A DNA stretch of 64,000 nucleotides from Adineta vaga. Lineage: Eukaryota; Rotifera. A program made the translations under genes and the position numbers. Below the pieces are notes generated by a model. It did no database searches. It worked only from the letters and a program-made list of their open reading frames with translations, and was not told where the DNA came from. Of the stretch, positions 11,804-23,061 are shown in pieces. Within the stretch, counting starts at the first letter, position 1. Every line of letters starts with the position of its first letter. Location: positions 3,100,001 to 3,164,000 of the forward strand of contig CP075497.1 of NCBI GenBank assembly GCA_021613535.1, in the 5' to 3' direction.

Positions 11804-12157
11804 ATGGATAAAGGTTCATTGCAAAAACAAATTGATTCATTGCGATATCAATTACGAGTGGAAAAAGTTCCTCTATCGAAAACCCTACAAGAGTAAGTTT
11901 CTCTTATGATCATCTATCAGATGAGTAATCTGTTTATTCACTCATTCTTTCCATTTTCTTGACTTTTAACTCGATTTCTATTCGTTATATAACGATTGTT
12001 TAATTATATAAAAAGAGTATTCTATTTCACTATGATTTTGACTTTATTTAGACTAAAACGATACATTCAAGAAAACGAACAAGCTGATCCACTTATTCAT
12101 CCTCCCGATAAGAAGAACAATCCATGGGCAGAAAAAGGCAAATGCACGGTCATATAA
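11804..12157 (+). CDS. G-protein gamma subunit (exon 1b plus exon 2)
   Basis: Small prenylated subunit of heterotrimeric G proteins, acting with G-beta at the plasma membrane. Exon 1b (11804-11892) starts [17 protein letters not shown] and ends VPLSKTLQ plus two bases. Exon 2 (12052-12157) begins with the completing base and encodes [20 protein letters not shown] and then [13 protein letters not shown] and stop. The spliced product is 64 residues, a normal size for the family. NPW is the usual NPF-like motif, and the terminal CTVI is a CAAX box expected to be geranylgeranylated. No AG lies just before the exon 1b ATG, so it behaves as a true first exon with its own promoter in the pyrimidine-rich 11400-11800 region. 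That makes 1a and 1b alternative-promoter isoforms. Confidence 0.85.
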
Positions 12158-13783
12158 ACAGACATATACACATATTTATAAATATATTTCAAAACAAAAT
12201 CAACTGTTAAAAAGACTCTTGTTGCCTTTCTTTCGTTTTTTCTTTGTCTTTGACACTAACACCACTGATTTGCACTGTTGCTTCATTTGTCGACTAGGAT
12301 GACTGATCGAGTGTCTTGTGTGACAGTTGAATTTTTTTTCTGTTCTTCTCTCCTCTATCTTTCTCTAGTCGGTCAGATCGTGTGTATTTCTGTACAGTGG
12401 ATGACAACGATACAATGAGGATAACCCATAAATCCTTTCAGACGATCTACAGTAGTCACCACTAGTCGTTTTCTTTCTTGTTGTCTTATTTGCGAAAACT
12501 TATCTTTTTAGTTGAATGTGCATCTGTCGGTGGTGTTCATTGTACTATCTTTTACTCTCATCAATGAGTGTCTCTGTATTTCTCTTTCGCTCTTTTTTTT
12601 TAAAATACGGATTGAAGATTTTCTAGTGAGATTTCATTCGTTAGTCTTGGAATTATTTTTTGCTTTTATCTAATTTTTTTTTGAGAAACAACTGGAGAGT
12701 TTAATCGAAAAATCTATTCTTAAATAAGATTGATAGATTTCTTTTTCTGTTCTTGGTTAATTTAGTTTATTATTTATCAATCATCATATCCAAATTATGA
12801 GAAGACAGGGAGAGAGATATTCAATTAGAATGATTGATCATCGGATGAGAAGATGCAATGATTATCTATGAAAAGAGATAACAGTGAATTGCTACAATGA
12901 AATTTTATTTCTGAAAATACGTTCTGTACGTAAAAAAAAGATTTTATCAAACAAGTGCAAGTTTTCTCTCCATAGATAAAATGACGAAGGTCAAACGACT
13001 ATTTCTTGTTACACATATTGTCTAACCTTAGAACACTTTTCGCACATGATGAAATCATGTTATTTTCATAATGTAAACGTGCATTCAGATACTGTAAGAC
13101 CAGAAAAGTATTCTGGGAATCTAGTCATGGTTAATAACCTTTTTGACATTATATCGACTGGGTACAAACACATACTAGATATTGTATACATAATTGATGA
13201 CGGATCTCAGCTGTCAACGTTCCTTGACATTCAAAATGATCTTTTTAAATTTCTCCTGCATAATAATCCAGTCATAACATTAAATTTTAATGAAACATAT
13301 ACGACGCTTATAATTGTTATAACCTTTTTAAATGAACAATACTATAAGTATTTACTTTCTAGGATCTTTTGATCATTTCCAGTAGAGTTTTAGATGTTGC
13401 ATAAAGATAAACTGATTGTCAAAAACTTGATTTCATTTTATCTGCATATTCACTAAAACTAAGACCTTGATTGTAGTTGATCTGTATACTTTGTAATCTA
13501 ACTATAAATACTAACAAGATTTGATGAATAATATTGTTTATCAGGTCACATCAATATCGAAGAAATAGTTTTTAAGGTGTCAAATTTAGTTGCTCTACAT
13601 TCGAAAATGTTAATCTTTGTTATCGTTTGTTGGTCCAAAAATTATTCATCATTGTCAAATATTGAGATTATAGTGTTTTTATCGAATGAAAACAAATCAT
13701 TCATAAGCATTCAGTTTTGAAGAGCCTTACAAAATCGCTTGATTCCGATTGACCTTCGATCTCATTTTGAATTCTAACGATCA
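12158..13783. other. Intergenic region, one doubtful ORF
   Basis: About 1.6 kb between the G-gamma gene and the hydrolase at 13784. It is T-rich just downstream of G-gamma. The only long frame is 13046-13372 (+, 108 codons), open further upstream to 12980. Its codon choice looks different from neighbouring genes and it has no recognisable domain, splice site or poly(A) signal. A Cys/His-spaced stretch just upstream of its ATG vaguely recalls a zinc-binding segment of mobile-element proteins, but this is too weak to call. Confidence 0.45.
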
Positions 13784-15852
13784 ATGTATCGACAATTACT
13801 ATTATTTTTGAATTTATGTACGATTGTATTGGGTTGGTATGCATGTCCGTTCACGGATGGTTCGATAAATAAAACTGTATGGAACAATGTGATAATTCAA
13901 GCTGAATGTATGTTTTTAACGAGTCCACTTGAATGGAATGGATTCAATCCAAATACATTCGATGGTACGATTTACAATAAGACGAGAAATATTTCCGTGA
14001 CAGATATTCATATGAAACGTTTATTCTTTTCAAAACTTCCACCACAAGGAAGTTCATCTGTAAAGCACACAATCAATTATTGGCTAGTTAATGGTGGCGG
14101 TGGTGCTCAAGTTGGAATGGAACCATTTGGTATATCAATGTTAAAACAAATTGCCTTGAATAATTATCATATTACTTATCCTAATACACATCCAATTATG
14201 TATTTATTTCAATATCGAGGTGCAGGTATGAGTAATCCATCTATTCATTGTCATACGGCAAGAACATGGCTTGATTGTGCCACAGAATTAATCAATACAA
14301 CAGTACCATCATCACGTGAAGAATCATTGAAGATAATTCATGCTATGACAAATCAAAATATTGCACTAGATTTACAATATCAAATTCAATATGCAATCAA
14401 TCAAGCGCAGTCACCATCACAAATATCAACTTATATCTATGGATTGAGTCAAGGTAATTTTGACGAAAAGATATTAAAAAATCAGTAGAATAGAGAATTC
14501 ATAGCAAAAATAACATGATTGGTTGTGTATATTTGTAAGACCGAGAGGGATGAATAAAGAGTTTAGAATAATATTTGACATGTTAAATTTCTTTCATGCA
14601 TATAGGAACTGGTATTATTGAATATTATTTAACAATTCAATCGATTAATTCGCAAGTACAAATCATTGATGGAGTTATTCTTGACGGTGTTATGTCGGTG
14701 AAAGATTCTGATACAGGTCGAAATCAATTCAAATTTCACAATGAACGTTTTTATTTGTATTTATCAAAATGTCAACAAGATATCAAATGTTCAAAAGTAT
14801 TTCATAGTGTTACCGGAAGTGATCAAAATCTTATTAGTGTAACATTACGTTTACAAATGTTATTTTTGACAAATAAAGTAAATCCTTTATGTACGTATAA
14901 AGTTGGTTTAACGGATTGGCTACTCTTTATTCAAATTGCAAATCAAGGAATTGAAACGGTTTCTGCTCGTCCAATAACCGCGATTTTAATTGCTCGTATC
15001 TATCGATGTTCCATCGAAGATCAACGAGTCTTATCGAAAGCATTACCAATCATGATACATTTAATTGAACAATACGGACCTGGAACATTGGTTGATCCAC
15101 CTGATGCTTATCCAGGTGATGGTAGTGTTTTAAGTATTACAACAATCTGGAGTGATTATCTTGGTATGACTTTAAGTGATAGTGTGAAAACAAATGCAGA
15201 ATTTTACAATGATCTCTGTATTAATGTTACTGTTGCTAGTGAACTTTATCTAGCATCGGTTGGCCTCTTGCCACTCTGTAGTGAAACGAAAGTTTCAAAA
15301 TATAGTTACATCTTACCATCGGATTTCAAAGATGCTTTATATTCGAGAAACCCACGCTATTGGGGACAGTTTCAAGTCAATCCAAGAATTTTTCGTTCTC
15401 GTCTAGATGGAGCATTATTGTTCAATGGTGATTTAGATTACAATTCACCATTAGTAACAGCACAACAAGTTCAAGACTACTTTCAAACGCAAGAAATTCC
15501 AACAAAACTAGTAGCAATGAAAGGTTTAACACATGTTACCGCAATTCAATCCTACACAAAAAGTGGTGGATTTCAATTACCATCATGTACTGAACAAATT
15601 ATCGCACAATATCTTTATCAACGAGAATTAAATGTGAGTTTATCAAATCTAGATGATCGATGCAATTCTGAACAGACATTGGTTGGTATTGATTGGTTCT
15701 ATCAAGATGCAACAGTTAATAGTACATTATATATGTTGTTTGGTAATACGACATATGATTATTGGGGAATTACTTCTGGCAATCAATCCAATAGACTTAA
15801 CGTAACATTTTCACTTAGTTTTTTATCTATACTATTTTTTTTATTGGTATAA
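13784..15852 (+). CDS. Secreted serine alpha/beta-hydrolase (S33/TAP-like)
   Basis: Two exons (13784-14453 and 14606-15852) give 638 residues. An N-terminal signal peptide (QLLLFLNLCTIVLGWYACPF) and more than ten N-glycosylation sequons indicate a secreted or surface protein. The catalytic serine sits in GLSQG, whose glycine codon is created across the intron. The acidic residue lies in LLFNGDLDYNSPLVTAQQV, and the histidine in MKGLTHVTA. This layout, with a large lid between serine and aspartate, is that of peptidase family S33 / tripeptidyl-aminopeptidase-like hydrolases. The last ~18 residues are strongly hydrophobic right up to the stop (SFLSILFFLLV), suggesting a GPI-anchor signal. The substrate is unknown; peptidase or esterase activity are both possible. 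The intron is longer (152 nt) than most here. Confidence 0.75.
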
Positions 15853-16210
15853 AATAATTGATTTGCTACTATCAATTCGGTAGTTTCGAACGGTGATCAA
15901 GTATTGATATATCTGATAAATCGGATGTTATCATGAGTTAAGTAAAGTATTTATACATCAATTTAAAGAATAAACATCGCATGTCCTGAATAGCAAGATG
16001 AATATCTGTCCTTTTTTTATTATTTTCTTTCAATAAATCTTCAATTGTCTATTATGTGCATGAAATTGATCTCGTTTCTCGAAAGATCAGTTACTCCTAT
16101 GTCGTATTACGTACGTAATGAAACAAAAACAAAAGAAGAAAAGTAGCCAAAATACTTAGTAAGAAGAACGTAAACAAAAGTCATAAACAAAGAATAAATG
16201 AAATAAATCA
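15853..16210. other. Convergent 3' spacer
   Basis: About 360 nt between the hydrolase (+) and the PWWP-like gene (-), which converge here. AATAAA-type motifs occur on the plus strand shortly after the hydrolase stop (15968-15973 and 16032-16037). No other signal was seen. Confidence 0.45.
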
Positions 16211-17281
16211 TCAAACTGATTCCTTCATTAATGAAATAAATGAATGTAAGCCATTTTCATTCTCAGTTTTATCCATCATTGCTTCCAAATCTGATAACCA
16301 ACTAGATGAATATTGTCGAAAATAATGTACATGTTCCGTAGCGAATGTCAGAAACCATTGATCAGGAATCATTCCTATTGAATAGGATTCCATATTTTCA
16401 CGACTGTTTGTGCAAATAATTTTTATATAAGTATCTTCAGCAGAACGTTTGGCGTCCATATATGTACATGGAGATAGTCGATAGATAATATCAATAATGT
16501 GTAATTTTTCGCATGTTGTCAATGGAGGAAAAATGATCTAGAAGATAATGAATGATCGATAGAAATATGGAAGAAAAATTGTTTACTTGTTGAGAATTTG
16601 TCTTTTGAGTTAAACTACGAGTTCGTTGATTATTTCTCGATGTATTCATGGATAAAACTGGTGCTTGTTGATGTTTTACTTCAGTAAATCGTCTTCTAAA
16701 TTCTTCTACACGCATTTTATCTTCAGTATCATTTGAAATTTTCAAAAGTTCATTTGCTGTTGACCACATCAACATTATTTGTTCACTATCACCTTCTGCT
16801 ATCATCTAAATATTGAATATCCTGTCGAATCTCTAACTGAAAAAGACTAGAATATCTTCATACAAGTACTGAATAGATGATCATATCGTTTGCATCAATC
16901 CATTTTTCTGTAAATTCTTTATCCAATAAACAAACATGATACAATTGTCGATCAACTAAAACCATAAGTGAACATTTTATTTCTACTATGAATTATCTTA
17001 CTATCAAATTTCATTACAAGACCATTAATATTGAAAACAATTGCAGGAAAATATTGAGTATCTATTTGAACGATAACAATATCACCTGTTTCAAAATGAC
17101 GAAGTATTTCTATAACAAAATGTTGTATTATTTAAAATTTCTTCGTTGAAAAATTTTCTTTTTTCAAACCTTTGTGTGATTCACTTGATAAATTATCAAT
17201 ATTTTCATCATTCATTGTATTGTTATCTATCATTACTAATGGTACAAGACTATCCAAACTAGGTCGATTATTTGTCATCAT
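16211..17281 (-). CDS. Uncharacterised protein, possible PWWP/Tudor-like domain
   Basis: About five exons. The N-terminus is acidic (MMTNNRPSLDSLVPLV). A segment then reads HFETGDIVIVQIDTQYFPAI, with the pattern of a short beta-barrel chromatin-reader domain (PWWP or Tudor start: G-D-hydrophobic-V-x-A, then a P-A-hydrophobic strand). Helical segments follow (LLDKEFTEKWIDANDMIIYS), then a basic linker (RRRFTEVKHQ). The C-terminus is conserved-looking (MIPDQWFLTFATEHVHYFRQ). I cannot name the family; chromatin binding is a guess. It lies 136 nt downstream of POLE2 on the same strand. A clear CTTTTTTTCAG acceptor lies 14 nt upstream of its ATG, consistent with a trans-spliced downstream cistron. 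Confidence 0.45.
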
Positions 17282-17417
17282 AATTGAAATTTAATCTGAA
17301 AAAAAGATCCTCTCTCTAACAGATTACATAGACATAGCATATAGACATGTTCAGACATTTATTCACAAAAAATATTTTCTCTTTTTCATTACAATCACAA
17401 AATCTAAATGACAATCA

Positions 17418-19841
17418 TTACATATTTGTTATCTGACTATCTTCAACTTCACGTGTTGCAGGTAAATACACTTTGAAGCAATATTTATTTATTGCAAATG
17501 AACCCTATTTCGAAATATGATAAAATAAACTTTTAATCTAATAAAAATAATTTGCTTCTTTACCGGATTGATAATTGTACAATCAGCAATAGTATCTGTT
17601 ATTGATTTGAATTTATCACAAACGACAATTAAATCTGGCAATGGATATAAATGGAGTGCATGATCGTATGACCAATAGATAGGTGTCATATAAACAGGTA
17701 ATGGTGATAGATGTGCTTGAGTAATAAGTGTATGACAAAGCTACAAAAATGAATTCTTCTTCTATTGATTGAGTGGAGAATGAAACAATATCTTACATGC
17801 ATAGGTAAATTATCTGAAGGTAATTTAATACAATAGCGACAAAGTTTTTGCAAGAGATCTTCACGAAAGACGACTATTTCTTGAGTACAATATTGAATTC
17901 GAACAGGATTTGTTGCTAAATGTAAATGACGAATACGTTTTTTCAATATATCATTAATAGATGGTGGAAGTGGTGCACTGAAATAATCAAACCATATAGT
18001 TATTTTATTTATTTTGAAATGCAAAAAAAAATGGAGCAAACCGAGGATAAATTTTCGGTGCATGACGATCTTGTGGTCCAGGTACAAAAATAAAATGAGA
18101 TCGTTCACATATATCTGGATATTTTCCAACAAGTTTACCAAAAGTTTTGAAAGCATCTATGATTTAACAACGTTACCGAACTTTGGATTTCGAATGAAGA
18201 AAAACAAAACGAACCTGACAGATCATTGACATAAAGATTAGCTGTTGGTCGAGAGAGAAAATTACCACAAAAGATAAATGCAAATGGAGGTTGATCAGCA
18301 AATCCATCGAATAATTGTTCGATACGTTCCATTACCTAGAATATATATAAATATACATTGAATGTCATCGAATGCTTTTCACTTGACCTTTTTATCATCA
18401 AGCCAAACATCCGAAAGAAAGATAAATGCATCATCAGATTTCTCTTCGATTTCTTTCAGACGAATCTTTGTTTTGGCACTTTGATCATGAGGATTTCCTG
18501 TAATATTGATTTCACCAAAATATGATCTAGAAATATTGTCCAAATTCACATAACCAGAAATATCTTTCCTTATCATCAAACCTTGTATTCTGTGCTGATT
18601 CTGGTGGTGGTAAACCAATTCCTATCGATGGATGAAAGAAACAGAGAAATGTCTAGTTGTATTTAACGAATTCTGTACCTGAAACTTTAAATATACCATC
18701 ATCAATTTGTCCTTCCACAAGAACAAAACAGTTTTCAAAATAGAATCCTGGATGAAATGTCTTCAAATAGAAAAATATTTCATAAATTCATTTCGAATAG
18801 AATAGAAAACAAACACAAGCAGTACCGCATTATCTAAATTGAGTGAAATAACACCAGTTGGATCTTGTAGATCATATTTTGCCTATTCAAATTCAATAAA
18901 TATTTCTCTATATCACAGCTGATTCTATTACCTCATGTAATTGTGATAACATGCCAAGTAAAACAACTTTTTCCGATTTTGAACCAGCAGCCAATAAATG
19001 TTCGATAGTTTTCAACTAAAACGTCAATAGAATGATCAAATATTGATATTCATCGAAGTATCACTTGATATTTTTGTCCTTTATTCGTTGATGCTGATGC
19101 TAGATTGACTTGTGAAAAGACATCATGTCTTGATGTTCTCTAATTTGAATAAGAAAATAAGATTTCATTGAAAAATATGATTTTACTTGTAATAACAAAT
19201 CATATCGTTCCCAAAATACTTCAGATCGTGTACGAGCATTTCCGAATAGATCATTATCAATTTCTTTTCTACAGTGAAATAGAGAGAACCATCATCATCA
19301 TAGGAAAGTAAACATTCGTTTTTGAAAAAAATATATACTCCATAAATTTCTTCATTGTTCGTGAATAAATAAATTTTGGTATGGAAAATGCATTCAGAAC
19401 TGTGAAAAGAGCTTCACTACTAAAATATAAAAAGCAATTCAAGACTGCTCTTGATATTTATAATGATCAAACGAACTGAGAATCATTGGAAAGTTGAGCT
19501 CTTAGTTCTTGAACAACATTTATCAAAAGTGTTTTTTCAACAGTCGACGATGTTACTATTTTAGAAATGAAATAATATTCAATTTGAAAAATGAGAAGAA
19601 AAACGACACGAACAATTTCGTTTTGTCAATAAATCAATTAATTGATCGAGCCAAGAATTTAAAGAAGCTGAAGGAACCGTTGCAGCTAATTCCACTAAGA
19701 ATTGCGATGCATCACTGAATTGAAATTTGATAATAAATCTTTTCTTTCATATTCATTTGTTGTTACTTACAATTTCAAATCCAAACCACGTAAACGAAAA
19801 GCAGCTAAGACATTTGATTTCACTGAACTATCTAACGACAT
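17418..19841 (-). CDS. POLE2: DNA polymerase epsilon subunit 2
   Basis: B-subunit of the leading-strand replicative polymerase epsilon, also part of the CMG-Pol epsilon assembly at origins. It is spread over many small exons on the minus strand. The start MSLDSSVKSNVLAAFRLRGL matches the family N-terminal helix region. Family blocks include FIFLSDVWLDD, FIFCGNFLSRP (the inactive calcineurin-like core), TNPVRIQYCTQEIVVFRED, MTPIYWSYDHALHLYPLPDL and a C-terminus ending VEDSQITNM. The last of these corresponds to the human VEDSKLQGF. Its ATG lies only 12 nt after the stop of the OB-fold gene upstream, so the two are very likely co-transcribed. Confidence 0.92.
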
Positions 19842-19853
19842 GTTCACTATTTT
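19842..19853 (-). promoter_or_regulatory. 12-nt intercistronic gap with acceptor-like AG
   Basis: On the minus strand, the TAG stop of the OB-fold gene is followed by AAAATAGTGAAC and then the POLE2 ATG. The AG at 19847-19848 lies 5 nt before the ATG, preceded by an A-rich rather than pyrimidine-rich run. The gap is too small for an independent promoter, so a shared transcript with trans-splicing (or re-initiation) is the simplest reading. Confidence 0.45.
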
Positions 19854-20273
19854 CTATCTACAAACATTCTCGACATCATGACTATCAACATTATTCATGA
19901 AATTACGCGTAATGATCAATCCGTTTACATATTCTTTCATATCAAAATCATTTCCTAATTTTCGAATTAATTGAGCATCGATTCGAATAGAATCACCACC
20001 TTGTCGAATAACTCTTCCATAAACTTGAACGAATTGATCTTTTGGTACAGCTAATGAATGTAAATCAAATGATGTGCGAAGATTGCTCAGTGAAACATGT
20101 ACAGTTGATGATGATGATGATGATGATTTTCCATTGATATTGTCATCACCAACATCATCATAGATGATAAAAGTTCGTTGCATTGAATTAATTGATTGAA
20201 TACGTGCTACAATGCAAACTACATCAACAAAAGAATCGCCGAGTTCACTAATACGAAGCCATGAAGCAGCCAT
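19854..20273 (-). CDS. Small OB-fold protein (RMI2/TEN1/RPA3-like)
   Basis: A single exon of 139 residues starting MAASWLRISELGDSF. The alternation of strands fits one OB-fold: VDVVCIVARIQSI, TFIIYDDV, VHVSLSNL, and FVQVYGRVIRQGGDSIRIDA followed by a C-terminal helix region. The block VQVYGRVIRQ...AQLIRKLGNDFDMKEYVNG resembles the second half of RMI2 (OB-fold partner in the BLM-TOP3A-RMI complex). TEN1, RPA3 and STN1-like proteins share the same fold. A Ser7 run, encoded by a GAT/ATC-type microsatellite (20108-20127), interrupts the L23-like loop. A genome-maintenance role is supported by its tight pairing with POLE2 but remains inference. Confidence 0.5.
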   Translation of the reverse strand: MAASWLRISELGDSFVDVVCIVARIQSINSMQRTFIIYDDVGDDNINGKSSSSSSSTVHVSLSNLRTSFDLHSLAVPKDQFVQVYGRVIRQGGDSIRIDAQLIRKLGNDFDMKEYVNGLIITRNFMNNVDSHDVENVCR

Positions 20274-20883
20274 AATCAATCTAGATGAAAGTGTCAGAAT
20301 ACAATCCCATCAATCGGATGAGAAGTTCTATTCCATTTATCGAAAAAGAAAACAAATCATTAGGTCGATTTTTTATGTTTTTTTTTTATTTTCGTAATTC
20401 TTTTTGTTTGTCTCAGATCGCGTTTCTCCCTCACGGTATCAAAAGAAAATGCCCAAATATCTCGGTTCCACATCGTTCAATTCCGTCATACAAAATAAAA
20501 CAAAACAAAACAAAACAATCAAGCCAACGCCCACACAGCAAACACACAAGACGATAAAACAAGCAGAAAAAAAAACGAAGAAAAAAAAGTAAAACAAACG
20601 AAACCGCACGCACATCAACTCATCGACTATTGTCGAGATAAAAAAAATGAAAATCGATTTCTATGAGTTGTCCAAGTCTAATCTAGGATCCTCACAGAAG
20701 TCAAAAAGAAAAAGAAAACAAGAAGAAGAGAGATTTCTTTTCTCACCGAGTTGGTTGGGCAAAATATACGCATACACACAGATAAATGCTGTTAGAATTG
20801 AATAATTTTTTTTCTCTCCCTTCTTCTATTGCACTTAATTTGTTCCGAAAAAGAAAAACAACTTTTTGAAGAAAATAATTTCA
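20274..20883. other. Spacer between IGF2BP-like gene and OB-fold gene
   Basis: About 610 nt between two minus-strand genes. It contains an (AAAAC)n tract at about 20492-20517 and further A-rich runs. Open frames in it are low-complexity. It probably holds the IGF2BP-like 3' UTR and the promoter of the OB-fold/POLE2 unit. Confidence 0.5.
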
Positions 20884-23061
20884 TCATTCATCACACGATT
20901 TCTTTTCATCAAATGTTGTGATACTATCTTCAGAATTTCTTATTGTACTAGAAGCAACAACAGCATCATCATTAACTGTACTGCCATTCACAATTGTCGA
21001 TGTATCATTGAGATTATTCGGCGATAGATTATTTGAAACAGAATTATGCGATTGATCGGCATTATTATTAGTAGTAGAATTACTATCTTCATTTGATACA
21101 TTTGTTGAATCACGGCTCATTTGAATAATCGATTGAATACGCCGCTGAGCGAACTGAATAAGAAGAAAAAAGTGAGCAAAAATTAAGATGAAATTCATGA
21201 CTTTACTTGACTAGCTTGAAAAGGACCAATAATTTTAACGGGCACTTCAGTAGCTGATGTTTGCTGTGAATCTTCAGGCAATTTAATAAGTATCCCGTTG
21301 ATTGTTGTAATTGACGAACCTTCATAGTGAGGAATATTTTTCACATAGACTGAAGTTAAAAAATCAATAGAATTGCTTACATTTTGTCCACCTTTACCAA
21401 CCAAACGTCCAATTAATGATGTAGGTACATAGATTTCTGCTCTTAATCGAACTTCATCATCACCAGCATAACCTGAAAAGAAATCGATTTGCATGATGAT
21501 TCAAACCATACATGAATGTAGAACCTTCTTGTCGGATTTTATCGTATATATAATATTGACTTTTCCATTGTGCTTCTGGTGTTCCTGTTATTGTTACTTG
21601 TCGATCAACTATCTTATTTTGATCCTCATGTGGACTCTGTGGACTAATCTAAGATACAAAACAAAAAACATTCTTACTGATGACAAAAGTTTTAATTCTG
21701 AGACAATCAATTACTTTGACTGTTGCATTTGAATTTTTAATAATACTTTTAATAAAAAGACCTTTACTACCAATAATAGCTCCAATCACTGTATTTGGTA
21801 CATATAAGTGTACCGTTTCAACGACTGCTGGTGCATTTGATGATAGGTGTGTAATTGATGATGGATATTGCTGTTGTGGTGGTAGATGGGAAAGTGTTCC
21901 GTTTCCATTTAATGCGACATTTCCATAGTGATGAGATGGCATTACATGACCTGTCGGTGGGTAGGACATATAATATGGTCCTGTAGTAGGAAATATTTGT
22001 GGCTAAAAATCAAAGAAATATTCTTTCATTCTTCCATCTTATCGTTTTACAAAATTAAACTTACGTAATAAGGTTGATGATATATTGCAGTTGGATGAGG
22101 TTGCTGTTCAATATATTTGTTCGATGAACCATTACTACTACTTGTTGATGTTTGTTGTATTAATGGTGGCTGTTGTTGTTGCTGTTGTTGTGTATAATGA
22201 GTAGGTAATAGAGGTTGACCACCATTAGCAGCTGCTGCCATTACTGCTTGTTGAGCGAAATGTTGTATTAATTGCTGTTGCTGCTGTTGCTGATGATATG
22301 ATGAAGTGGGAGGATTCCATGCTCTTGCGTTATCATTTTCATATGCTGAGCATAATTTTGTATAGATTGTTTCGACTGCGCGTATTTGTTGATCAAGTTC
22401 ACCTTTAATCGTTATAGTTCTTTCTACATTATATGTATTCAATTCATTAATACTTGATACTGTAATACTATGAAAGGAGAAAGAAAAATTTCTCAAAAAC
22501 AAATGATCAAAATCTGTTTCAAACAAACTTTGTCTCTGTTTCTTTTTTTATTGTATTTATTATATTACCACCTTTACCAATAATTCGACCGATAAAATTA
22601 TTATGTGCAAGAACTTTTACAACAACATCACTAGAATATATATATAATGGCATGAAATGAAGATAAAATAGATGCGTATTATCAATTACTTTGTTTTGTT
22701 CTTATTTTTTGCATCTTCATACATGATACGAAGAACTTCACGACAAGCTTGAATACAATTTTCCTGTTGACCTCGGATAACAATCACTCGCTCTTGTGTA
22801 TTTGTTGATTCATTTTTATTCACATCAACTCTATAATTAATCATATGGAAAACATTTGTCAAACTGTGAACGAAAATACTTTGCATGTGTTGATTGTTTG
22901 ATTTGTTTTACTGTTGAACCCTGTTTACCAATTATAGCTCCAACAGAATCGCTGGGTACAAGGATTCTATTAAAAAGAAAGTCTACTTATTCATTACAAA
23001 TTGAAACAAAGAACATTTACCGAAGTGGGTAATCATATGATTGTCCGTATGTATAATCCAT
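20884..23061 (-). CDS. IGF2BP: IGF2BP/IMP-like four-KH RNA-binding protein
   Basis: Cytoplasmic mRNA-binding protein that controls transport, stability and translation of target mRNAs. Four KH domains are visible in family order, each with its GxxG loop: VGAIIGKQGSTVKQIKQST (KH1), IGRIIGKGGNIINTIKKETE (KH2, with the diagnostic LAHNNF before it), IGAIIGSKGLFIKSI (KH3) and IGRLVGKGGQNV (KH4). TYNVERTITIKG after KH2 matches the vertebrate YNPERTITVKG. KH2 and KH3 are separated by a long Gln/His/Pro-rich linker with poly-Q runs. A Ser/Asn-rich acidic tail follows KH4. The start MDYTYGQSYDYPLRILVP leaves no room for the two N-terminal RRMs of vertebrate IGF2BPs, and none are visible in the 2 kb upstream. 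Confidence 0.88.

Noticed and set aside
11430-11909. 159-codon plus-strand ORF overlapping G-gamma exon 1b
   Set aside because: Leu/Val/Ser-rich translation of a pyrimidine tract; the real exon 1b is read in another frame.
13046-13372. 108-codon plus-strand ORF, open back to 12980, with Cys/His spacing just upstream
   Set aside because: No recognised domain, no splice or poly(A) support, and codon choice differs from neighbours. A mobile-element remnant is possible but the resemblance is too weak to call.
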